NCBI RefSeq assembly: GCF_030272615.1
Contig: NC_081413.1
Location: 158,566,849 to 158,630,848 of the forward strand
From: Cryptomeria japonica
Lineage: Eukaryota; Streptophyta; Pinopsida; Cupressales; Cupressaceae
Direction: 5' to 3'
DNA: 64,000 bases
This document shows, one piece after another, positions 24,102-36,461 of this stretch; position 1 is the first letter of the stretch, and every line of letters starts with the position of its first letter. The notes beneath the pieces were generated by a model. The model was not told the origin of the DNA and made no database searches. It saw nothing but the letters and a program-made list of their open reading frames with translations. The position numbers and the translations under genes are program-made.

Positions 24102-26100
24102 TTAAATATCTATGTCATCAGCACTAGCATTGCACATAAAAACATCAAACTCATATTTCACAATGTAATATGTCATTATTTTCATATTATTATCATCTGC
24201 AACTGAGCACCCACATCCCAAGTCACTCACCATAGTAGCAGTTGATTCATAAATGTCCATATCTAAAACATTAGTGTCTGAAAACCATTCTAAATCACTA
24301 ATCCCTTTGATGGATATTCTCACTGATTCCATCTCAATCTCAATTAGATTACTTGGAGTAGCAAAGTGAAAATCCCCTTCATTTGCTTCATAATTTTGGG
24401 CATTATGGAAGAACTCCACAATTTCATATTCAACATCAACAATTGTATCATCAGTATATAAATTACTTTCATGCTCATTAGTTAAAAATACCTCTAAATT
24501 AGATTTAGAAAATTTTCACAAATGCTAGAGTAGCAAGTACCATTGCATTCTTGTTCACTTTCAAGTAGAAGCATTCTTTCAACGTCATCAACATTCCTGA
24601 ACTCTTCACTTGAACTACATTTATTGTATGGTTGATCCATATCTTTTCTTATTATAACATCTTTGTTATTTGCAACCCTATTTGTCTTTTCCTCAATTAG
24701 TGCTTGTGTATGCATTATGTAATTAGCAAGGGCTACTAACTGTTAATTCAAAATATGAGATTCAATCTGATCCACTACATGAAGAGTTGTTTGTAATGGG
24801 ATAGCTGGTGCATAGCTACTTGTAATATTAATTTTAGGCACACATAACTCAACTAACTCTTCATACACATTACTTTGGATAAGTTCATGTGGCATAAGCA
24901 CAAGATGAAGCATACTTTCTTCATTGGAACACATCGTGCAAATTTCTAGCTCAAAATCACTATCAACCAAAAATGGTGGCATCTCATCATCACACATAAC
25001 TAATTCCTGAGAGAAAGAATCTATGTCATTGAAATCTTGCACACTAGCATTGTCTTCATTAGATGTACAACTTTCCAATTCTTCATACATGCTGCTAGAT
25101 TCATCTGAGCCATAAGACTATTGATGGACCTTTTGTGTGACATCCTTATTATAACAACTAATACTTCTATCATATGGTGTAGCAACAGAAATTATCTCCA
25201 TCTCTATATCAGTTGTATCGCATAATTTCTCACTAACCTTCTCTTCATTAACATGAGGAATAACAACTATTTGGGACAAGTTCTCTTCGCTCACATTTTT
25301 GTTTGAATCATAAGTCATAACATGGTTAGTGTAATCAACAAGGATGTAGACGCTTTGACATTGATCTTCACTTCTTGACTCACACCTTTCTTCAACATCT
25401 GGTATCTTAGGACAACAAACTCTTGCAGATAGATAACTCCTAGGGATTCCATATTTCAACTTGTTCTCAATATACATTATTGTCCTATAAGCCTGATTTT
25501 AGGATCCTTGTCTCTCAACAAATAGCTCATTTCTTCATCAAATGCAACTAAGTAAACAACTAAACACATTGTCATTTGGTCTATAGTTGCTAGGTATGCC
25601 ACTTAATGGTCTTGCAAATATGAGATTGAAAGTAGGGACCAACTCATCTTCTTCCTTTTGAATGTCCATGAATATTTTTTATAATTGAACTTGGATTAAC
25701 TCTTTCACCAAATTGTTCCATGAAAACTACATTAAGTTCATCCCATGAAGAGATAGAACATGCTAGAAAATATGAAAACCAATCTCTAGCATCTTCTTTT
25801 AGAGATTGAATAGAAAGCTTCATGAAAACATCTTCCTGGCCTATCTCAAGATCTCCCATCAAATCAGAAAACTCTTGCGGATGTTGACATGTTGATTCTC
25901 AACTTTTCCCATTGAAAATGTTCCCTAACATTAGCAGGAATAAGGTTTGGGAAACCTTGAATACCATTAAAACAATGGTTTATATCTTTCCATAGAGAAA
26001 ATTCTGCTATGACTTGACAAGGGCTACATACTTTGTGTATTGACATTTGATATCTCATAGGAATGTGCAGGCAAATAATACATCTCCTTATAAATTTCAA
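24102..26100 (-). pseudogene. Element C gag-like frame
   Basis: Read from 26100 leftward. The first piece contains GIQGFPNLIPANVREHF. The next (25862-25644) is a clear retrotransposon gag core: EDVFMKLSIQSLKEDARDWF, then ISSWDELNVVFMEQFGERVN. After about 170 bp without a clear frame come three pieces in one frame (25477-25118, 25090-24743, 24715-24494), then one at 24419-24102. These are strongly acidic, rich in Glu, Asp, Ser, Met and Cys, and resemble no family I know. Frame changes and stops show decay. The gag core assigns it to Ty3/gypsy; the acidic C-terminal part could be a lineage-specific extension. Confidence 0.7.
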
Positions 26101-26844
26101 GTATCAACTCTACACTTGATCATTCATTTGCCTATTTCTTGCTTTTATCACAATCTTAAGATATTATAATGCATAACTCAAACATACTTGATTCAACTTA
26201 ATACACAATCTGAAAATTATATCTCAAAAGCATGTAGATTACTTATTATCATTCCCTTTCTTAGTGCTTAACTCACTTAATAGGGAAAAAAAATTTACAA
26301 ATGACTTTCATGGAAATATATTTGGCTCATGAAAATCATAATACCTAGAAGTGTTGTAGTGGTTACAAATCAGCTTTCTGGTTTGAAATATTGGTAGATC
26401 TGAAGCTATCTTCACATCTTCACTAGGTTGTTTGGTACAGTCACCACCTCTTCGTAGAGGAAATTTTTTTTGAACATTTGGAATTTCTTCACGGGTCAAA
26501 TTTGTTCAAAACCAACACTGCAACACCTCCTTATCCAACAATATGACATCATATGGATTCCTTCCTCAACTTGTCAGGGTACTTCATCACAAGAGCTCAA
26601 ATCTGCTTCATCTCTATTGTAAATTCTTTGGTCCTTCTTAGTTCTTCTTCAAATAATGCACACTGGTGTAGAGATCTTAGAGTTGCCACTCACAATTTGT
26701 GAGGTATTATGAAATAATCATGTAATATGGATAAATATTGACAGAACTTACATTGAAATATGAATGACAATAGATTCTCAGGCAACATTCATGAGAATTG
26801 ACTCACTTGACAAGGAACTGGAACATTACAAGATTGTGACTGTG

Positions 26845-26868
26845 CAATCCCCAACAGAGTCATCATTT
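26845..26868 (-). promoter_or_regulatory. Primer binding site region of element C
   Basis: The minus strand after the LTR reads AAATGATGACTCTGTTGGGG. From memory this resembles the GGCGACTCNGCTGGGGA-type PBS of Ogre/Tat elements, matched to an Arg tRNA. It sets the orientation of C as minus with its 5' LTR on the right. Confidence 0.55.
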
Positions 26869-29800
26869 TGTTGGTTCCTTAAATAGGGTTTACACTAATG
26901 ACTAGTAACCAAGCTGATCATTCCACTACCTATGGAGAAGCCAACTCCAATTATCAGTAATTTCCTAGGCTTTGACCAACTAACAAGGATATATCAAACC
27001 CTTCTACACTTTAGGCTCTACAAATTGACGGAGGGTAATCCCTTAATGCACTTACAACATTTGCACCATACATGCAAATGGCAATAAAAATCTAGCATTA
27101 AAAAAACAACTAAAAATATCATAAAAAGGCTCAACAAAGAGGGAGAATGCTAAATAATGGCTAATTCTTAGTAATCCTTAACCATCTTTGGAGCATGAGA
27201 TTGCATAAAATACACAGATCCACTTCCAAATAACAAAGCAAATAAAGTAATATATGAGTGTTTAATGTATTCTGGAAATTAAAAGAGCCCTTCATAGATC
27301 AGTGCTTATCCTAGGCCATAGAGTCAAACAAGAGAAAGCAAACATAACTCCCTTAGTGAATATAAAATAACTACTAGATTTTTTCTTTTTTAATGCCTTA
27401 CATTAATAAATCTGCTCTTTCTATTACAAAATTCTTCTTATAGATCTCAATTATCTACTCAAAACACTACAAGCTGCTTGAAACAATTTAATTCTCCCCT
27501 TGGAAGAAAGTAGCAAACAACAAACAGATTTCATGAAATCTAAAATGATGAACTCAAAATACCCTTGATGCTTTGTATTCAAATGAAAATGAGTACATAA
27601 TTCTAGAGACAATCCTGCAACATTAAACTCTAAACATATAAACTGGTTAACATTCATTCATGGAATCACAAATTTATAGTCAAGTAGTTTTATCTATGAC
27701 CTTCAGATTCGACACTAACTCTATTTACAAACAACTCCCTTCCAAAATTTCAGAACCCTTACAACAAAGAAGAAATAAGAATAAATAGAAGAGAAGACTT
27801 TAGATCTATTCCAGCTTTTCCACATGTCTTTTTCAATTTTAATATGCAAATAACACCTACCCTTTCTCTCCTCTCTCTGCAACTGAAAATATCCCTTGCC
27901 TGATCAACACTTTTCCACTATGAGTCTCCAATAGAAAATATTCCTCTTTTGGTCTCATTCTTGCCTTCTCCCATGAGATATTTTCCTACCCGATGAAAAT
28001 ATCTGCCTTGTTGCACCCTTTACATTTGCTTGAAAAGAAATATTTCCCTCACACCTTAAGAATATTTCATGTCTTTCACGTGAATACATTTCACCTCTAT
28101 ATGAGAAAAGACTTTTTCACTTTTGGCCTTAAAAATAACCTCACAATCATTCATTATTGCATTTCACTTTCCATATGAAAATTTCTTTTCTTTCTTGTGA
28201 AAATGCTCATCATATGATGAAAATATATTTCACACAAGTGGAAAATGTATCTTTACTACTCTTAGCATGGTCAATAATATTTCAATTTCACTTTCCCTTT
28301 GACTCCAAAGTCTGATGTCCACCTGTCCATATTTTGCCTTCACTCTACTATGTGAGCATCTTCATTAAAAATTTCACTTGACAAAACATTATGACTTCTT
28401 TCTGAGTAAAAATAAAAACCCATTATTTTACCATTTTACCCTCAAAGTGAAAATACTTTCACATTTTGGTGCATACAAACCTATGCCCACTTCATGATTA
28501 ATTTCAGCTATTAATCCCCTGAATAATTTAACCACATCGATGAAATTTGCACACACTTCACTTTGCTGGTGAAAATTCTTTTACTTCTAGCTTACATTTG
28601 ATTAAATAAATTTTCACTCTTGCTTTATAAAAAACTTTTTACCCTGAATAGAAAACCATCAACCAATTGTTAGTAATTACAATTCAACATCCATCATATT
28701 AGTAATTACAATTCACCATCCGTCATATTTTCTGAATGACATTTTTGCCACATGCTAAAGTAATTCTCAAAATGAAAATTGTAACCCTCTCTTATCAAAC
28801 TTCTGGTAAAATTGAATCTGAACTTGTGAAACATTAATTATCAATTAATTGTTTCCCTCTATAACTTATTCCATTTATAACTTTTGCAAAACTTCCTTTA
28901 TCCTTTGATGATTGCAAATTCATTGTTATAGAACTTCATTTATGTTCTAATGGTTGTCCATACTCTGTTCATTACTCACATGCTGGATGCTGCAACTTCT
29001 GACAATCATATCTTTTGATTTCCAATCTGGGCTTTTCTGATCCTTTGAGAGTTTTTATAAAACCTAGAGTTTTAAATAATAACCAGAATCCAGATAAACC
29101 TACTTCATATTTTGGGAAATACGAGCCAATTCGTGACAAACATATTTTATATTTGAAAATCTCATTTGCCTTAAGATTTCTAATTTTTTTAATTAAATCT
29201 TCATTTAACATTCCTTGCAAATCTTTCCTGCCATGACATCAAATCTCCATGAAATGTTTTTTATTGTTCACTTGCCATTACATTTTCTTGAGAATCTATA
29301 AAACTCATGCAACAAATTCTCTATGAATATCCTGCAACTATGGTGACCATGAGACTATAGTGCATTTGAAGGCATTTGGGGAAATAATTCATAGTACCAA
29401 TCTGTGCTTTCACAATTTTCATTGACACAAGGGAGACTACAACTACAACACTCAACTAAATTCCTCAATTTTTTGATGCTCATAAGTTGCCGCCTTCATT
29501 TTTCATCGAGCCCTTTCCTTTCCATGAAAAACTAGGGCAACGTCATGATTCATAAAGGCTCCCCTTTTCCCAATCACACGATCAGGAGATTGCAAAGATT
29601 TGCAAGGCGTTTAATTTCAAAATGAAAAGCAAAACTTTAATTTCTTTTTAAAAAATTTCATCGCTCCTTACAGCATTTGATTTTGAAATTTTATTTAGGG
29701 GCCCACCATACACCTCATTCATTTGAAATCATTATTAATGATTTAAACAATATTTGAATCACAAATAATGCATTTAATAATGTTATATCAAAACATTATT

Positions 29801-30935
29801 AAATGATTTCTTAAAACAATTTCCCCAAATTACCTCATATGAACTATTATTTAAATCATAATAATGATTTAAATAATAAAATATTTCCACTAATCCCATG
29901 AATATTAATTCATTGTTTGACACAGTAAGTTGAGTCCCATGTAGGCCCGACTTTAAAAAAAATCAATTTCAAACAACTGAGCCCTGTAAATGTTTTAACA
30001 CCACTGAAGAAATTTTCTGGAGAAAATACATGCAAAATTTAGTCACTAAAAATTGATTTTCAACACTTTACAAAACTGATCAAAACCACCTATGTACCCC
30101 TAGAGACCGCCTTCAAAAGCTGCTCAAATGGCCACTTGAGACCATGCCAGTTGACAGGCAAGTAGACTGATACACTGGCAATCACCCTACAGAATGGATT
30201 TCCTTGACACTTACTAAGTTGCAATATTTTAATCACCAAAGTATATTTCTTAACTATTTTTGCACTGTAACCTGCCAGGAACCTCTTCAAACCCGGTTTC
30301 AAATCAATTCTGAAAAGGCAATAGATGATATCATATAGATCTAGAAACTGGCACATAGGCTCATCTTACTACAAGGAATCTCATGGACCAATTGGTTTGA
30401 TGAAATGATCATCCAGGCATAAGTTATTAATAGTCGAAGTGAGCCTCCTTGAAACACATTGCACTATACAAAGTGCAGAAAATAACAATTTGCAAAAGAT
30501 TTGGCTTTGGCAAACAGGTCAAATGAAATCATGGGAACGTGAAAATGGGTAGGGTTGTACTCAAATTTGTAGGTAACATAGGGGAACAATAATTTATTCA
30601 TGACAATCAACAGGGTACAAGATATAAGCCTCCAAAGTAGGCTACTTGGACTTTTCAGAAAATGTGCACCTGTTGAACCTTTGTTGACCCCTCAAATCAA
30701 GTACCTCAGAAACTAATCCAATCTACTTTTGGGAAGCTCCCACTTGATCAATATGATCTCAAATAAGTGTTCAATACCTCCTCCAAGTTATTGTTCATGA
30801 AACACAATGGGCTTCAAATTATAGCTCTCTAAAGTGAGCTACTTAGACTGAAATAATAGTTGTTATTTTGAAAGCTACAAGTGAATTTACTTAACTTGAG
30901 GCCTCAAATTTTTGCAAATTTTGGCAGTCCTAATA
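26869..30935 (-). mobile_element. Element C: 5' LTR
   Basis: Begins TGTTGGTTCCTTAAATAGGG on the plus strand and ends GGCAGTCCTAATA; 4.07 kb, direct repeat of 17440-23381. Differences from the other copy include a 29-bp tandem duplication at 28672-28729, loss of about 55 bp (after 28223) and about 140 bp (after 28330), and an extra 130 bp near 29565-29700. It has no coding domain. Confidence 0.87.
28672..28729. repeat. 29-bp tandem duplication in the C 5' LTR
   Basis: AGTAATTACAATTCAACATC and the following nine bases occur twice in a row with two differences. The other LTR has a single copy, so the duplication arose after insertion. Confidence 0.85.
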
Positions 30936-32093
30936 TGTTCATTCAACCACTTAATGCATATGAACAAAATAAAGATGCAAGAACATAAAGCAAATAACCA
31001 CAACACCTTAACACCAAGATATGTGTATGTGGAAACCCGGTTAAGGGAAAAACCACGGTGGGGATGAACTCACAATATAAATATACTCTGCAGAAGTATA
31101 GAAATATTACAATGGGGAATGCACATGCATTTAGGCACACTACCTAGAGCTCACTACTCAAACAAAGAAGGCTCATTGCCTGTAAAATAATTAAAAATGA
31201 TCACTGAAGCATTTGAGCTAAAAGGTAGCGTCTACAAATGCCTGATAGTAGTTCTGGTTAAGCATAATAATCACACTTTACACACTTATCTCACTCTACT
31301 CTATTTCATTGTTCTGTCACAAATCCAGAGCATAGATCTTTGTCCTGCACAAGTGGAACTATGCATAATCAATTACACAACACTTTCCATATCCAAAATG
31401 ATCAATTAAATCGATCTTATATATCCACAACATAAAATCATATCAGCTACATGTCGACTCAAGAACATTTAACATATTCCCCAAATGTGTATGAATTGTT
31501 GGCTAAATCCAATCTCAAATACTTATGCGAACTAAAAATAATTATCCACACACTTCCCAAATGTCAGCTAAACATCCTCAAACACAAAAATAATCACCAA
31601 AAATTCTCCATCAAATCCGCACAATGATCAATTATACAAGTCGGCCATACTACACTATTCAACTGGCCAAAAATTGATTACCTAATCTTCTAACTTGCAC
31701 AACAATTATGACTAGAGACTAAAATCATGGAATAAGATCCGCACAATGATCAATTATACAAGTCGGCCATACTACACTATTGAACTAGCCAAAAACTGAT
31801 ATACCGGATCTTCTAACTTGCACAACAATTATGACCAAAGACTAAAATCATGGAATACGATACCCTAGATACCTATCAAGTTTCCCTTAGCTCCGCAACA
31901 CAAAATATTCAACTAAAATGAAACACAAACCAAAATACTGAACTCTGTCGGATGCTTTGTTCTAACTTACCAAACTTAACCAAATCTTCACTCAAGACCG
32001 GAATAAGAAAATCATGCAGTGCGGATGGAATCACAAACTTGGGTTACCATTAATGACAACATTAGATGACCTGTGTCGTGTCTCTTGCCAACA
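30936..32093 (-). mobile_element. Element B: 5' LTR, distal piece
   Basis: On the minus strand it begins TGTTGGCAAGAGACACGACA at 32093, inside the RT frame of element E, and runs to the edge of element C. It contains the SIRE-type block GTGGAAACCCGGTTAAGGG near 31029 and TTTAGGCACACTACCTAGAG near 31128, both paralleled in the A LTR. Together with 17368-17439 it gives an LTR of about 1.23 kb. Confidence 0.8.
31615..31858. repeat. 122-bp tandem duplication in the B LTR
   Basis: ATCCGCACAATGATCAATTA begins both units (31615 and 31737) and the similarity continues to TCATGGAATA, with a few substitutions. Local duplication within the LTR. Confidence 0.88.
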
Positions 32094-34042
32094 GTTGAAC
32101 ATTTTCTTCCTCATTCTTGGAGTAAATGATTATATCATCCAAGAACACTAAGATGAACTTATCTAGATAGTCCCTAAACACATTGTTCATCAAGTTCATA
32201 AATGCGGCTAGGGGACTGGTCAGTCCAAAATGTAAGACTCTGAAGTCATAATGCCCGTATTTGGTTCTAAATGTTGTTTTATGTATATCTTCTTCCTTAA
32301 GCCTCAACTGGTGATATCTAGACCTAAGATCAATCTTAGAAAACATTGTCACCCCATGGATTTGATCAAAAGATCATCTATATGTGGAAATGGATACTTG
32401 TTCTTTATCATTTCCTTATTAAGCATACGATAATCAATGCACAATTATAGAGTTCCATATTTGTTCTTGACGAAGATAATTGGAGCTACCCATTGTGACA
32501 ATGGGCCTAATTAGACCCTTATTCAATATTTAGATTGCAATTTCACCTTTAATTCCATCAACTCTATAGTATTCATTCTATAAGGAACCTTGGAGATTGG
32601 TACCGACCCGGGCACAAGATCTATGGAGAAGTTGAAAACTCTCTTTGGAGGCATTCCTAGAAGTTCTTTTGGAAATACATTATGATAATCTTGTAGGAAT
32701 AGATATTCTAGGAATGGTTTCTTTTGTTCTTCAAGTTGCTCTACATCCATCCCCTAGATTAAAGGAGAATCACTAAAAAGTAGATCATCTAAGACATAGG
32801 TTTCAGAAATCTCCTCAGTATTCTTCATTTTAATCATAAAGATTTGGAATCCTCTTCACTCTACTCTTTTTAATTGCATTGCCAATAGCTGTCTCAACTT
32901 GACTTCTGCTTGAATTCCCTTCAGAAACACTTTGTTCCCCAAATCATCCAAACATTTTATTTCCTTGGTGAACAATATACCTTAGCCATATGCCTCCATA
33001 ACAATTTCATCCCAAGGACCACATCATATGACCCTAAGAGGGCTACATAGAGGTTTACTTCGGTCAAGAATATGGAAATATATTGCAATACCTCTTGAAT
33101 TTTTAAATCCATCTCATCATCCCCTACATCTAAAGAGGAAAATAGTGAAGAGAAGAACCTAACAGCTTCATCCTAAATCTATTTCTTTTATGTGATGATT
33201 TCCCCATAACCAATTATTTGTTGTATTAGTATAAAAAATAATAGAAATAGGGACTCCAAAAAGTGTACCTTAAGTCTCAATGGGAGTGATTTGGTATTCT
33301 GCTTGATGATTGTCGAGAGCGACATGGATTTTTTGCTAGAAGACTTCATATGACTCGATAGTGATTTATCCCATGCTGGAGCACCCTAGTTATTGTTTGG
33401 ACACTAGTTAGCATAGTGTTCACTACCACAATAAAAATACCCCTAGAGGTCCTGATTTCTCAACAACCTTACCCCCATTGTCACCATTGTTTTTCCCATT
33501 ATAGCTCCCTTTCTTCCCATTTTAACCTTCATTATGTTTTCTCTTGAAACTTTTAACTTCCTTTTCAAATTAAAATTGGACTTTTTCCACTTTTTCTTAA
33601 AAGATTGATTAGAGTGGAACTAGTTATATTTCTTGAAACTTTTCTCATGTTGTGTGGCCATAGACCTTAGAAATTTCTCTTGCTTAATGACTTTCTCGTT
33701 TACTTGGTTCATAGTTGTTGGACCCAAAACATCCACATGACCTCCAAATGGGTGTTAAAACCCATAAATAAACTTCCTTACTGTAAGCCTCTCATCTTCT
33801 TGAATCTAAGGCACATATTTAATCAAGTTGGTGAATTTCTCCTAGTATTCAATCACTGACATATTTCCTTGAGTAAAATTTTAGAAGCCAGCCAACTTCC
33901 GATCGAAGAATAACTAGGTAGCCACCTCTATCAAAAAATAACCACAAATTGATCCCAAGTCAGGGCCATGGTTTTAGTTCCCAATTCTACCTTCTTATTC
34001 ATCCACCATGTGAATGGTTATGCTAAAACTTGGAAGGCTCCC
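32094..34042 (-). pseudogene. Element E: gypsy gag end, protease and RT
   Basis: Read from 34042 leftward. The gag core is recognisable (MALTWDQFVVIF near 33950), then VNEKVIKQEKFLRSM, a damaged zinc knuckle (YCGSEHYAN near 33410), protease (catalytic DSGA replaced near 33230 after VALDNHQAEYQ), the linker before RT (NVFPKELLGMPPKRVFNFSI, 32670-32600), and RT (FSKIDLRSRYHQLRL, then VFLDDIIIYSKN at about 32120). The RT is cut at NVQ by the start of element B; the codons that follow in the frame are LTR sequence. Many stops. The RT and gag resemble plant chromoviruses. The 5' part of the element is at 40753-42514, beyond element D. Confidence 0.82.
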
Positions 34043-34496
34043 TATAGGATTTTGCCAAGATCAAGGGCACAATGAAAAGAATAAAAAGAGAGACAATAGA
34101 ATGAGAAGAACAAATTGTATTCTCATCAATATGAAAAATGATCAACTAGATTAACCAATACAATGAATATAGGCCTACTTATATAGGCAAGGCCATATGG
34201 ATGTACAAGCACACAATCATGACATGTGGCTCAATGAGAAAAACAAGGGTAGGTAAGAAATATTAGGGGTAGGTAGGAGAAATAATATAATATTCCACAA
34301 GAGGTGGATGAACCACCGAATGTGGAGTGTAACAACAAAACAAGACCACAAAAGGTGGAATTTCTCCTACAAGCTCTATCCCTATGTGCACACTTCCCTA
34401 AGTGTCTCAAATCCAAACTACGAAGAGATGCATTATCCTAAGTTAACTTAAGTAAAGTGTAATAATATCCATAATGAATATTTATTTACACCAACA
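34043..34496 (-). mobile_element. Element D: 3' LTR (Ty1/copia)
   Basis: 454 bp, about 95% identical by eye to 40301-40752. On the minus strand it starts TGTTGGTGTAAATAAATATT after a polypurine tract and ends AAATCCTATA (TACA in the other copy). A minus-strand TATA box lies near 34179-34188 (CTATATAAG). Confidence 0.92.
34179..34188 (-). promoter_or_regulatory. TATA box in the element D LTRs
   Basis: Minus strand CTATATAAGT; the same motif is at about 40437-40446 in the 5' LTR, where it would drive the element RNA toward lower coordinates. Confidence 0.5.
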
Positions 34497-34507
34497 CTCC
34501 CCCTTAA
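34497..34507 (-). promoter_or_regulatory. Polypurine tract of element D
   Basis: Minus strand TAAGGGGGAG directly upstream of the 3' LTR start. Confidence 0.8.
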
Positions 34508-34779
34508 GTGCAACTTAGGGGAATGAAGACTCAAGTCAACAATGCAAGATGGGTCCTAACTACTAGGCCATGATAGGTACCCATGTACAATATGCAAATG
34601 CAAGCAAAACTATGCAAGGAAATCTCTCACAAATGGAGAAAGAGAGAAAACCTAGTGGGAAGAGACTCCCCCCCAAAAGAGAGATGAAAGTACAAAAGAC
34701 TCTCAAAGAAGAAGGACAAAACCTCAAAGAGGAAAAAGTTCCCCCGATGAGAGAGGAAGGAGAAGTCAACTGACCCCCC

Positions 34780-36300
34780 CTAATGACACATCCCGCACTC
34801 CCAAGAGAGCTCGCAATTGCTGGAACTTACTCTTGGTGAAAGGTTTGGTGAATATGTCAGCAACCTGCTCCACTATAGGACAATACTACAAATCAATGAC
34901 CTACTACTGAATCAGCTCTCAGATATAGTGCATGTGAATCTCAATGTGTTTGGTCTGCTGGTGCTGGACCAGGTTCTTCAAGATTGCAATAGCACTCTGA
35001 TTGTCGCAATGTAGAATTGTTGGCTATGGAGTGGTGAACCCAAACTCTGTGAGAATTTGCTAGAGCCAAATGGTCTCAGTCGCTACGTTAACAGTGCCTC
35101 GATACTCAGCCTCAGTCGAAGAGAGAGCAATAGAATGTTGCTTCTTGCTCTGCCAACAAATGGAGCCTGAACCAAGGTGAAAACTATAACCAGAAGTAGA
35201 CTTTCGATCATCAAGATTGCCAGCCCAATCAGAGTCTGTGTAACCAACCAAGCAAAGTCTTGTGCCTGCTGCATAGTGAACCCCATAGTGATGTGTACCC
35301 TGGATGTAATGAAGGATGCATTTGGTGGCTTTCCAATGAAGCTCATGTGGTTCCTGCATGAAGTGGGAAACCATGCCAATTGCAAATGAAATATCAAGGC
35401 ATGTATGGGTCAAGTAGATGAGACTACCCACAAGTTGACGATACAAACTGCCATTAACTAGTGGAGAAGAACACTGAGCCTCAAGCTTGACTCCTGAACG
35501 AAAGGGAGTTGGGGCAGGCTTACAATCAGTCATATGAAAGCAAGCAAGTAAATCAAGAGCATAGTTGGGCTGCGATAGTGTAATCCCAGAAGGTGACTGT
35601 GAAATCTCTATCCTGAGAAAGTAGTACAAAAGACCCAAGTCAATCATAGCAAATTGGTCACACAAAGCAGATTTGACCCTGCTAATGATGGATGCGGTAC
35701 TCCCTATAATGATCAAGTCATCAACATAGAGCACAAGTATCAAGTGAGAGTCATCCTATCGCAAAATGTAGACATTCGGATCAGAATTACACCTAGTGAA
35801 TCCTGCGGAGAGAAGAAAGGAATCCATCTTGGCATACCAGGGCCTACTTAAGGCCATAGAGAGATTTCCTTAGTCTGCAAACCAAGGAAGTATCCTGGAT
35901 GAAACCCTATGGCTGCTCCAAATAAATCTCCTCATCAAGATCACCATGAAGAAAAGCACTCTTCACATCCATCTGATGTACAGCCCAACCATGACCTACA
36001 ACAATAGCAAGTGTCGAGCAAATCGAGTTCATCTTAGCTACAGGCACAAAGGTCTCAGTATAGTCAACACCCACAACCTAAGAGAAACCTTTCACAACAA
36101 GCCGAGCCTTGTACTTATCCACACTACCATCCACTGCAAACTTGGTCTGATAGATCCACTTACATCGAACCATCTTTCTCCCCTTAGGGAGATGGACTAA
36201 ATCCCACGTGTTGTTCCTCATCAAGGAGCTATACTCCTCCTCCATAGCTTGGTCCCACTCAGGAACCCCTAATGCTTCCCTAAATGTTTGTGGATCAGAA
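34780..36300 (-). pseudogene. Element D: copia reverse transcriptase and RNase H
   Basis: From about 36290 leftward: WDLVHLPKGRKMVRCKWIY (RT N-terminus), VVGVDYTETF, MDVKSAFLHGDLDEEIYLEQ near 35950, then YVDDLIIIG at 35730 (the RT active site) and LGLLYYFLRIEI. RNase H follows: GYTDSDWAGNLDDRKSTSGY near 35240, ALSSTEAEYRG near 35100, then, after a stop, HCDNQSAI and ADIFTKPFT near 34850. The 35743-35060 part reads open for 227 codons. A frameshift near 35850 and about six stops break the rest. This is a near-complete but non-functional copia pol. Confidence 0.9.
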
Positions 36301-36461
36301 GTGGTAGAAATGAATGCATATGGAAGATCCTGATGTTGTGATCAAGTTCTCCATGTATCTGAAGGATCCCCAACAAGAGAACCTACAGACTCAAGTGTCT
36401 GTCGAGCCCAACGAGGTCTAGGTGGAGGTGGAGAACGAGGCTCCTCAACTACAAGTGGACC

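Larger units (their letters stand above)
23382..26868 (-). mobile_element. Element C: internal region, gag only, no pol
   Basis: The 3.49 kb between the two C LTRs. A gag-type domain lies near the PBS side. The remaining 2.5 kb holds short acidic frames and no protease, RT, RNase H or integrase motif in any frame I read. With LTRs longer than the inside and gag alone, this looks like a non-autonomous TR-GAG type gypsy derivative. No clear polypurine tract is visible next to the 3' LTR (plus strand CAGTGGTTCTAG). Confidence 0.7.

Noticed and set aside
17434-30940. Target duplication for element C (TGATT/GATTT against TGTTC)
   Set aside because: Only three of five bases match, which is not convincing.
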